Assembly (NCBI RefSeq): GCF_015062915.1 | Contig: NZ_SUTJ01000009.1 | Location: forward strand, 1 to 64,000 | DNA: 64,000 nt | Direction of reading: 5' to 3' | Source: Methanobrevibacter thaueri | GTDB taxonomy: Archaea; Methanobacteriota; Methanobacteria; Methanobacteriales; Methanobacteriaceae | Shown here: positions 48,609 through 55,289 of the stretch, piece by piece | Layout: every line of letters begins with the position of its first letter | How positions within the stretch are numbered: the first letter of the stretch is position 1 | Made by a program: the position numbers and the translations under genes | The notes under the pieces: generated by a model | The model's database searches: none | Told to the model about the DNA's origin: nothing | Seen by the model: only the letters and a program-made list of their open reading frames with translations

Positions 48609-48746
48609 CTTACCTTTGTTTCAGACATTGTCTAACACTGCGAGTTCTTATTAATTTTTTCAAATCATTCACAAAGAAGAGCCAGATAAACAATTAGCTT
48701 TATGCGACTAATATACTGCCAAAATCAATATTGTATTGGTGATATT

Positions 48747-48902
48747 ATGAACATTACGGCAATCAGTGAAATTATATTTGGAATTGCAATGCTATACCTG
48801 TCCCACCTTTGGAGTGGATCCGGAACATGGGGAGCATTTTCAGGACTTGTAGGACTGATAGTTCTCGTATCCGGAATATATGGGATTTACAAATCCAGGT
48901 AA
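48747..48902 (+). CDS. Small two-helix membrane protein
   Basis: 51 residues, two hydrophobic helices around SGSGTWGAFSG, ending YGIYKSR. GGTGAT is followed by ATT and then the ATG at 48747, so the longer frame from 48702 is rejected. Unknown family. Confidence 0.65.
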   Translation: MNITAISEIIFGIAMLYLSHLWSGSGTWGAFSGLVGLIVLVSGIYGIYKSR

Positions 48903-48930
48903 AAAAAAGTTGGGGGATTGAATTCCCCTA
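48903..48930. terminator. Bidirectional terminator-like hairpin
   Basis: GGGGA/TCCCC hairpin (about 48913-48928) between convergent genes, flanked by an A-run on its left that is a T-run for the minus-strand transcript. Confidence 0.45.
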
Positions 48931-48936
48931 GATTAC

Positions 48937-49566
48937 TTAAAGGTCACTGACATAGACTGTGCCCTTATACTTGAAGTTTTCATTGAAGTATTCATCATCA
49001 TTTTCAAATACCAAACCGTAGCTATCCTCAAATTCTCTCAATAACTGGCCAAGTTCCTGTTGTTTTTTAAGCTCATGCAAGGTTATTGCTTTTAGGAATT
49101 TTATTTCCTTAATGAATTTGGTCTGCTTTTCATTTCCACCCATTCCTGCAGCGGCAGCAACCATTTTTGCAGCAGCCACTAGTCCTCCGGCATTGCCTCT
49201 TCCGATTCTTGTTTCAAGGAGGACACCTTCATATCCAAGAATGGCATTGCAGTATGACAGGCATTCCTCATATTGGTTCAAGACCATGAATGAGAGAAGG
49301 CCGTTTATGCAGTTTGCAGTGAAATTGTTCCAAAACTGCTCGGCTCCCCACATGTTTGTTTTGGGCAGGGTAACCTCCACATATTGGGAGAACCATTGCC
49401 TGAAACAATCGCAGGTTATTTCATATTCCTCTTCACTTGCAGACATGAAATATAAGTCATAGACCGGACAGCTGTTGGCTTTAATAAATTTTTTTGCTCT
49501 TTTTGCTGTTTTGTCAAACTTGTTTTTTCTTTTCTCTTCAGGGCTTTTTCTGCTAAACAATCCCAT
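48937..49566 (-). CDS. Hypothetical soluble protein
   Basis: 209 residues from MGLFSRKSPEEKRKNK. It is basic at the N terminus, then helical, with a glycine/alanine-rich loop (GRGNAGGLVAAAKMVAAAAGMGGN) in the middle that looks like a linker or a membrane-contacting stretch. The family is not recognised. The ATG at 49566 is taken because the N terminus MGLF-type fits and AGGTG lies upstream. Confidence 0.65.
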   Translation of the reverse strand: MGLFSRKSPEEKRKNKFDKTAKRAKKFIKANSCPVYDLYFMSASEEEYEITCDCFRQWFSQYVEVTLPKTNMWGAEQFWNNFTANCINGLLSFMVLNQYEECLSYCNAILGYEGVLLETRIGRGNAGGLVAAAKMVAAAAGMGGNEKQTKFIKEIKFLKAITLHELKKQQELGQLLREFEDSYGLVFENDDEYFNENFKYKGTVYVSDL

Positions 49567-49803
49567 AATAACACCTTGGTGCAATTTATGTAAACGACAA
49601 ATTATAAGTCATGAAAAGCATTTCATTTCAAAAGCAATCCCTTTATGTGACTTATATGTTTACATATTGAAAATTATAATTAGCTAATAGCTTTAAGCCA
49701 AGACCTGTTCTAATCGCTTTAATGTGCTATTTAGTTTTTAATTTAAATGACTATATGCATTGAATGGAGATTATCATCTGATTATGATGATTTTTTGATT
49801 AAA

Positions 49804-50145
49804 ATGAATATTTCAAGCCTGATTTGTCACAGAAAACCGGAAAGAAGCTTTCATGTCAGGGGCCATCAGTTTCCAGTCTGTGCCCGTTGCACCGGAATCT
49901 ACATTTCTGTCATGCTGTATTTCATATACGCTTTTTTTAACTACATCAACTATTCTCAAGAATTGATAATCCTGGCAGCAATCCTTATGATTCCCGCAGG
50001 CATTGACGGATTGACACAATCTTTCGAATATCGAGAGAGCAACAACACATTAAGGCTCATCACCGGCCTGTGCATGGGTTTGGGCTTGGCCATTCTTGTA
50101 AAGGCATTTAAATTCTATTTTATTCAACGAGGAGGAATTTTATGA
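49804..50145 (+). CDS. DUF2085 membrane protein
   Basis: This 113-residue protein has the DUF2085 signature CHRKPERSF...HQFPVCARCTGIY near the N terminus, three further hydrophobic helices and GIDGLTQ. The cysteine and His motif lies at the membrane face and may bind metal. The frame is open from 49747; the ATG at 49804 is closer to the usual family start, but neither has a clear Shine-Dalgarno sequence. It overlaps the next gene by 4 bases. Confidence 0.78.
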   Translation: MNISSLICHRKPERSFHVRGHQFPVCARCTGIYISVMLYFIYAFFNYINYSQELIILAAILMIPAGIDGLTQSFEYRESNNTLRLITGLCMGLGLAILVKAFKFYFIQRGGIL

Positions 50146-51071
50146 ATCCAGTGATAAAGCTGTTGTTTTATAAAACTTACGAGGATCGACTGTCCAAGCT
50201 CAAGATAATATCAATCATATGGTTTGTTTTCATATTCATAGCCATGTATACTGCCAACCAGTCAATATTAGGGTCATTCTTTGGTGCATTGGGATTAACA
50301 GTTCCCTTATTTTCAATAGGATTGATATTGAGAATACTGATTATTGATGATAAGAATAAGGAAGTAAAAAGTGATGCGGAAGCAAAACCCGCAGCCACTT
50401 ACAATAATGAAGTGAAACCAGACACTATTGATAAGAAAGATGATGTGAAAAGCATTGATGAGGCTTATGCTGATGAGGGCTCACAAAACACCTACACGGA
50501 AAAGGACAATGTGGGAACCCGCCAGGACAGTCTGGAAAAGGCCAATGCATATTGGCTGGGCACAAGACTTCAGATGGATGAAAAGCCGCCGTTCAGCCTG
50601 TACACATTCAAGTCAGCTCAAGACGCTGAAGACGCACTTTTGGAATTGCCGTTCATCCACAAGGCTACAGATACCGGCAATCTCATTTGTGAAAAGGTGA
50701 TGGAATTCGGATATTACAGGGTTGAGGCGGATAACTACGAAGCCATACTTTCAGGATTTGACTATACCCCGGATGAATTCAAACAGGCGGAAGCGTCATT
50801 CAAGAAGCATAACGGTGTGTTGAAAAACAATCTGGAACCATCTGATGGGGCAAAACAGACTGAATCTGTTGGCGGAGATAAGAATAACGTCAAGTTCAGG
50901 GAAACCATAACCAAAAACCAGTACACCTACGAATGCTATGACGGAAAAACCAAGGCGGATGCAATGGACTTCCTTAAGGACAAGGAGGTCAACAAGGGAT
51001 TGTATTACGTTTGCGTCTATACGCCTGAGGGCGATTTCGGACGTGACATAAACGGAATATATGAGATGTAG
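50142..51071 (+). CDS. Membrane-anchored protein with cytosolic C-terminal domains
   Basis: 309 residues. Two helices (about residues 20-38 and 44-68) are followed by an acidic linker and a soluble part. The part at 135-210 (YTFKSAQDAEDALLELPFIHKATDTGNLICEKVMEFGYYRVE) resembles small stress-response or regulatory folds, but I cannot name it. AGGAGG precedes the ATG, which overlaps the DUF2085 stop by 4 bases, so the two are translationally coupled. Confidence 0.72.
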   Translation: MNPVIKLLFYKTYEDRLSKLKIISIIWFVFIFIAMYTANQSILGSFFGALGLTVPLFSIGLILRILIIDDKNKEVKSDAEAKPAATYNNEVKPDTIDKKDDVKSIDEAYADEGSQNTYTEKDNVGTRQDSLEKANAYWLGTRLQMDEKPPFSLYTFKSAQDAEDALLELPFIHKATDTGNLICEKVMEFGYYRVEADNYEAILSGFDYTPDEFKQAEASFKKHNGVLKNNLEPSDGAKQTESVGGDKNNVKFRETITKNQYTYECYDGKTKADAMDFLKDKEVNKGLYYVCVYTPEGDFGRDINGIYEM

Positions 51072-51085
51072 ATGGTGTGATTACA

Positions 51086-51826
51086 ATGAGTTTAAAGGAT
51101 TATAGAGATGACTGGGAAACATGGAGCAAGGGCAAGAAAATCATATCCCTTATTGCCGGATGCTGTATTTTAACCTTTGTTCTTTTAATGATAGCTGGAA
51201 TGTTTCTTCCTGATGCGAATGACACATATGACTCCACTGACGGCGACAGTTACACCGACGAGGACGGGCCATTTGAAATAGATATTGATAATGTTTCTGT
51301 TGTGGATTCATCAATTTCAATCACTTCACAGGACAGTGAAAGCAGCACCTACGCCTATTTCTATCAGGACGGAAGCTATGCCGAAGAGGCTTATACAACA
51401 TATAACGCTGAAGATTTCAATATTGTGTTGAACATGACCGATCTTGAAATATCCAACAGCAGTAAAATAGAATATTCACAGATGTTTGGTGAGAGTGACA
51501 CCTACAATATGTCCAATCTAAACAAGGACATTAAAAAACTGCTGAAATCGGATGATGTAGACATCACAATGAAATGTTATAATAAAAAGGACATATACCA
51601 AGGAGGATATAATGACTTTGACGTTTCAATGAAAAAAGGAATACTAACCTTAAGCCACTCAGAATCAGACACATCCGATTATCATACTGGAAAACATGCA
51701 ACTGACCTTTCCGGTTATGACCATGCTATAATTGAAATTAGCGGAAAGTTACCTGGAAATAATGCCACAAGAGACATATTCTTTACACTATCTTCAGATG
51801 AAATGGATATAGTCACAAACAATTAA
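51086..51826 (+). CDS. Single-pass membrane protein with extracellular beta-rich domain
   Basis: 246 residues from MSLKDYRDDWETWSKGKK. One helix (about 22-42, IISLIAGCCILTFVLLMIAGMF) is followed by an acidic Asp/Thr-rich linker and a beta-rich domain of about 180 residues (SYAEEAYTTYNAEDFNIVLNMTDLE, ending DEMDIVTNN). The family is not recognised. The ATG at 51086 is used because the upstream GTG is within GGTGTGATT. Third gene of the DUF2085-led run. Confidence 0.72.
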   Translation: MSLKDYRDDWETWSKGKKIISLIAGCCILTFVLLMIAGMFLPDANDTYDSTDGDSYTDEDGPFEIDIDNVSVVDSSISITSQDSESSTYAYFYQDGSYAEEAYTTYNAEDFNIVLNMTDLEISNSSKIEYSQMFGESDTYNMSNLNKDIKKLLKSDDVDITMKCYNKKDIYQGGYNDFDVSMKKGILTLSHSESDTSDYHTGKHATDLSGYDHAIIEISGKLPGNNATRDIFFTLSSDEMDIVTNN

Positions 51827-51828
51827 GG

Positions 51829-51860
51829 AATGATTTTAACAATCATTCCTCTTTTTTTAT
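51829..51860 (+). terminator. Terminator after the membrane-protein run
   Basis: GGAATGATT (51829-51837) pairs with AATCATTCC (51843-51851) and is followed by CTC and seven T. Confidence 0.65.
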
Positions 51861-51894
51861 TTTTTAGATTTTGCACTTATCACTCGTGACTAAA

Positions 51895-51990
51895 ATCTAG
51901 TTACTAAAAAAGTATAAACCTTAACTAACTTGTGAGTAAACCTTATTACTAAAAAGGGATAACTATTAATCAACTTGTTATAAAAAATAT
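51895..51990. repeat. Further copy of the dispersed A+T-rich repeat
   Basis: TTACTAAAAAAGTATAA and TTATTACTAAAAAGGGATAACT lie close together, matching the motif at 39880, 40145 and 43345. Confidence 0.5.
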
Positions 51991-52101
51991 CTTACGTATA
52001 TTATCTGTTGGATTATACGTTAAAACACTTTTTGGGTTTAATCTATCATTTTTAGTTAAATTAAGACTGTAAATAGAAGATTATGCTTTTTTCAAAAAAT
52101 G

Positions 52102-53055
52102 TTAGGAACTCGATTTATTGCTTTTCTTGAGTTCATTAAGTTCTTCACTTAATCTACTTATTTCCTGGTCTTTTTCTTCAGTTATTCTAGTTATTTCCTG
52201 GTCTTTTTCTTCAGTTATTCTGGTTATTTCCTGGTCTTTTGCATATATTTCCCTTTCATATGAGTTCATTTTATCCACTTCCTCGTCTGTGAAATTAACT
52301 GTAATCAAGTATAACAGCTCTTTGGCCTTTTCTAAATCATCACCAAAGTGGTACAGTATCATCTTTTTCAGCACTTGGTGCATATCAATCTTCAAATCAG
52401 GATCAATCTTTGGAAACCTGCTGAAAAGAACGGCGATTTTCTCCATTACATCCTTGGCGTCGCTTTTTACAAAGATTGCAATATATGCAAAATTCAAAAC
52501 CTCATCCACAGTGAAATCTCTTCTGGTTTCAACTATGTCCCTTAAGATATTTAACCTTTTTGAGATTTTTTCAGCGGTCACGATGATGTAATGGACCCTC
52601 AACACATGATTGAAAACCTCATAATCAATCACATCACTTCCGGGGCCTTCGTTGATTATTATAACCGGCACAGAGGGAAGATTTGTCTCATGGGTCTTTG
52701 ATACTGTGTAGAAGAATATCGCATCGATTTTTGAATCGTCCGGAATCTGGGACTGGTGCTCAACAATCGTTGCAGATTTGAGTTTAATGATTTCCCCATC
52801 GGGAAGCACTACAACTCCATGGTCGATTTCCAGATTGCGACCGTCATCTGTGACAACATGAGTGTCCAGTTTTTTCAGGTATTTCCCTGGAAACTCAAAT
52901 GTGACATGTGCGTGCTGCGCCCATCCTGAAACCGTCAACCGGAATGATGAGTCTTTCGGATGATGATTTTGCCCTTTCATGATCTGATCAATAAGTGTTT
53001 TTAGACTTGTCAGGCTTTTGGTTGATTGTTTGACTGCTTTGACTTCTTTTTTCAT
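52102..53055 (-). CDS. Rpn-like PD-(D/E)XK nuclease family protein
   Basis: 317 residues. Motifs SAQHAHVTFEFP-like and LEIDHGVVVLPDGEIIKLKS, with VEHQSQ, recall the PD-(D/E)XK core of Rpn/transposase-associated nucleases: D in EIDH, then E-H-Q. The C terminus is a coiled coil of 11-residue repeats (DQEITRITEEK twice, then DQEISRLSEEL), which at DNA level is a 33-base tandem repeat (52161-52240). The ATG at 53055 follows GAAGG; the frame upstream to 53109 lacks a good start. It may act on DNA in a recombination-promoting or defence role; unproven. Confidence 0.68.
   Translation of the reverse strand: MKKEVKAVKQSTKSLTSLKTLIDQIMKGQNHHPKDSSFRLTVSGWAQHAHVTFEFPGKYLKKLDTHVVTDDGRNLEIDHGVVVLPDGEIIKLKSATIVEHQSQIPDDSKIDAIFFYTVSKTHETNLPSVPVIIINEGPGSDVIDYEVFNHVLRVHYIIVTAEKISKRLNILRDIVETRRDFTVDEVLNFAYIAIFVKSDAKDVMEKIAVLFSRFPKIDPDLKIDMHQVLKKMILYHFGDDLEKAKELLYLITVNFTDEEVDKMNSYEREIYAKDQEITRITEEKDQEITRITEEKDQEISRLSEELNELKKSNKSSS
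52161..52240. repeat. 33-base tandem repeat inside the Rpn-like gene
   Basis: Two full copies and a partial one, starting at 52161, 52194 and 52227, encode the hendecad coiled-coil unit DQEITRITEEK. Copy number could vary between strains. Confidence 0.85.
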
Positions 53056-53470
53056 ATTTAAAACCTTCGTCCTTTTTGATTGCCAATTTAGTGGTGTTGT
53101 GAAAATCAATTTTCACTAAAATTAAATTGAGCAGAAAGCAGTTTAATGTTTATGCTAAATCATATATAAATATTTTGATTTATAATTGATTATATGGGCT
53201 GTATTTTTGATATACATAAATATTAATCTTTTATAAGGTAAAAGCAATATTTTAATGTGAAATCAATATTGATGTCATGAGGTAATTTTAGTCAATGACC
53301 TGAAAAACATAAGACTACACAATATGTGAAAAAAACATTAAAAAAAGATAGCACTCCCAATAGTGCAATTCATCAATGACTTAAAAGAAGTCGTGGATTC
53401 TCGCATTATTAAGATAAAATTATGTTTGTGTTATTTACAATATTTGCCATGAATCAAATCAACAATAATT
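53056..53470. other. Intergenic between Rpn-like gene and micro-gene array
   Basis: A+T-rich. It has a small hairpin (GCACT/AGTGC near 53351-53366). No gene seen. Confidence 0.4.
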
Positions 53471-53519
53471 AAAAAAAAAGCAGTGTTTGTGCAGTTCACC
53501 TCGCATTGGTGTCGAGGTG
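53471..53519 (-). terminator. Terminator of the micro-gene array
   Basis: On the minus strand a hairpin ACCTCG/CGAGGT (within 53497-53518) is followed by a short spacer and a run of nine T (53471-53479). It is the natural end of the transcript carrying the three tandem micro-genes. Confidence 0.6.
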
Positions 53520-53561
53520 TACCTAGCACGTTTTTTCTAAATTCAAAGTGTTTTACATTAA

Positions 53562-53577
53562 CATACTATTCGCCTCC
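53562..53577 (-). pseudogene. Decayed or stub fourth unit of the micro-gene array
   Basis: Minus strand: CACAGGAGGCGAATAGTATG, that is, a fourth ribosome binding site and ATG at the 85-base spacing of the array, but the frame then reads only MLM-stop. The peptide part has been lost. Confidence 0.55.
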
Positions 53578-53598
53578 TGTGTTTTTTTTCGTACGTGT

Positions 53599-53649
53599 TC
53601 ATCCGAATATCTTTTTGAAGAGTCTTGAGAAGCAACCTGTTGGAGCCAT
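53599..53649 (-). CDS. Micro-gene 3: 16-residue peptide MAPTGCFSRLFKKIFG
   Basis: 17 codons including stop. The ribosome binding site GGAGGTGGAG lies 5-6 bases before the ATG. The peptide is identical in sequence to micro-gene 2, though codons differ (GCT versus GCC, GGT versus GGA), so selection acts on the protein. It is cationic and amphipathic with one Cys. No family known to me. Confidence 0.72.
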   Translation of the reverse strand: MAPTGCFSRLFKKIFG

Positions 53650-53684
53650 ATTCTCCACCTCCTGTGTTTATTTTCCATTTGTGT

Positions 53685-53735
53685 TCATCCGAATATCTTT
53701 TTGAAGAGTCTTGAGAAGCATCCAGTTGGGGCCAT
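53685..53735 (-). CDS. Micro-gene 2: 16-residue peptide MAPTGCFSRLFKKIFG
   Basis: 17 codons including stop, preceded by CATGGAGGTGGGTAAT. The product is identical to that of micro-gene 3. In a helical model Phe7, Leu10, Phe11, Ile14 and Phe15 face one side and Arg9, Lys12, Lys13 the other. It may act at a membrane (toxin-, bacteriocin- or signal-like) or as a regulatory peptide. Only three bases of its repeat differ from unit 3. Confidence 0.72.
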   Translation of the reverse strand: MAPTGCFSRLFKKIFG

Positions 53736-53773
53736 ATTACCCACCTCCATGTTAAATTTTTTTTCGTTTGTTT

Positions 53774-53833
53774 TTAGCGGAATAGTTTTGCGATCTTTTG
53801 GAAGAGTCTTGAGAAGCATCCTGTTGGGGCCAT
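53774..53833 (-). CDS. Micro-gene 1: 19-residue peptide MAPTGCFSRLFQKIAKLFR
   Basis: 20 codons including stop, with GGTGATGAAC before the ATG. The first 11 residues are identical to the other two, and the end is extended and still cationic-amphipathic. It is the promoter-proximal member; its start lies about 140 bases from the predicted transcription start. Confidence 0.7.
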   Translation of the reverse strand: MAPTGCFSRLFQKIAKLFR

Positions 53834-54004
53834 GTTCATCACCTTTTTAATAATTCATGTTCAACAGCAGATTACATTTTTTTGATCTTTACGGAAGACC
53901 ATAATGTTAATTTTTGTCACTTGTATTGTGGTGAAGTTCTCATTTTATTTGTGTTTAGAACTTCTCACACCTACTTATTAGTATAAAAAAGGTCATATAT
54001 AAAG
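53834..54004 (-). promoter_or_regulatory. Promoter and long structured leader of the micro-gene array
   Basis: The TATA element CTTTATATATGA (minus strand, 53993-54004) predicts a start near 53974, leaving a leader of about 140 bases, long for an archaeal mRNA. The leader begins with a hairpin GAAGTTCT/AGAACTTC (53957-53964 with 53933-53940). It also contains a 13-codon frame without a Shine-Dalgarno sequence (53902 to 53861, MVFRKDQKNVICC). A regulatory leader is likely. Confidence 0.55.
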
Positions 54005-54116
54005 TTTTTCGAATGTAAGTGGTTACTTGCATCTTAAAATAAAAAAATAAGCAAAATTAAATTGTAAAATCAAAAAATAATAAGTTTAAACTCATCCAAG
54101 AAATAAAGGAATAATT

Positions 54117-54896
54117 CTATTCATAATATTCACAAAAGCTTCCAAATGCCACCTGATGACCCAAGGCGCAATAATACTCAACGTTTCCGCCGGCATCAAA
54201 ATCGCCGACAATGCCTCCGTAGCTGTCGAGAAACTCCTCGTAGCAGTGCCTGCAGTTCAAGCCACAATAGCCGCCAGAACCCCTTTCAGTCCGCACAGTT
54301 TCATGACGAATCACCGGTTCGCTTGGGGCAGTGACTTTCCTCACTTCCCTGCGTGTCTTTATTGACAATCTGATATAGTCCTTGATATCCTCATCACTCA
54401 TATCCTCGTCTTGATCGATGATTTTAGCTTTCAGCATGCTTTTAATGAGATTAATGTCTGATTGGCCGATGTTGTTGTTTCTTATCTCTGAGCGGATGTC
54501 CTCAGAGGAAAGTATTGAATCGATCCTTTGCAGCTTCCTGTTTTCCTCATCCCTTTTGGTCTTGTATTCGGATATCAGCTGGTTGACCCTGAATTCCACT
54601 CCCCCGCTTTTAAGCTGGCCTGAGTCGATTTCCTCCTCAACCTGTTTTTTGATTGCCATTCCAACGTGAGTGATGTCCAGGCCATTTTTAATCAATGCGC
54701 TGGTGAAAGCCTTATTGAAAACATAACTTCTACCGACTACCCTTTTAAGCTCCTTTTTCGCATCCTTTTTGTCAATGCTGTCTGAATATGAACTGTTCTG
54801 TTTAAAACCAGAGTTATCAACTCTTGTTCCACAATTATAACAGAAATTATCATCGCTTCTTAGCTTGGTTCCGCAATTGGTGCAATAATTGGCCAT
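54117..54896 (-). CDS. Zinc-ribbon protein with helical middle and C-terminal Cys cluster
   Basis: 259 residues. An N-terminal double-CxxC zinc ribbon (YCTNCGTKLRSDDNFCYNCG) is followed by a long charged helical region (60-200). A C-terminal Cys/His set (YCGLNCRHCYEEF...YYCALGHQVAFGSFCEYY) forms another likely metal site. GGGAAGG lies upstream of the ATG at 54896. The N-terminal ribbon is widespread in archaeal proteins; the whole is not recognised as a named family. Confidence 0.75.
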   Translation of the reverse strand: MANYCTNCGTKLRSDDNFCYNCGTRVDNSGFKQNSSYSDSIDKKDAKKELKRVVGRSYVFNKAFTSALIKNGLDITHVGMAIKKQVEEEIDSGQLKSGGVEFRVNQLISEYKTKRDEENRKLQRIDSILSSEDIRSEIRNNNIGQSDINLIKSMLKAKIIDQDEDMSDEDIKDYIRLSIKTRREVRKVTAPSEPVIRHETVRTERGSGGYCGLNCRHCYEEFLDSYGGIVGDFDAGGNVEYYCALGHQVAFGSFCEYYE

Positions 54897-55289
54897 GTTA
54901 AAACCTTCCCAAATTAGTCTCACTAAACAAATTTCAGTGCGAAAACTTATTTATATATTGTGCATATTTTCAACAAGTGAAATCAGATTCACTGTTTTTA
55001 ATATGGGAATGACGACAAAAACGATACCATCCAGAAACGGTTAACATTAACGGCAGGCATTTTGAAATAGAAAATTGTATTTGAAAAGTAGTTGATATAT
55101 ATGCAAAATTAAAAATGGATTTGATTTTCCACACCCTTGATGTTGATGTTAAAAGCATTGCATGAAAATGAATGATATGGAATTAGGATTGCATTTAATG
55201 ATGGCGAAAATGCATTATTATTGAAGACAATATTGTGTCGAAAATTAGTTTAAAAAAGAGAAGAAAAATAAGGAATTGAAATCCCTTAT
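54897..55289. other. Intergenic between zinc-ribbon and adhesin genes
   Basis: A+T-rich promoter region of the zinc-ribbon gene (TATA-like near 54948-54956), and otherwise nothing recognisable. Confidence 0.4.

Noticed and set aside
53562-53833. Regular 85-98-base repeats as a CRISPR array
   Set aside because: The repeated part is a reading frame with a ribosome binding site, spacing is 85-98 bases, and repeats differ at third codon positions. No cas genes are in the window.
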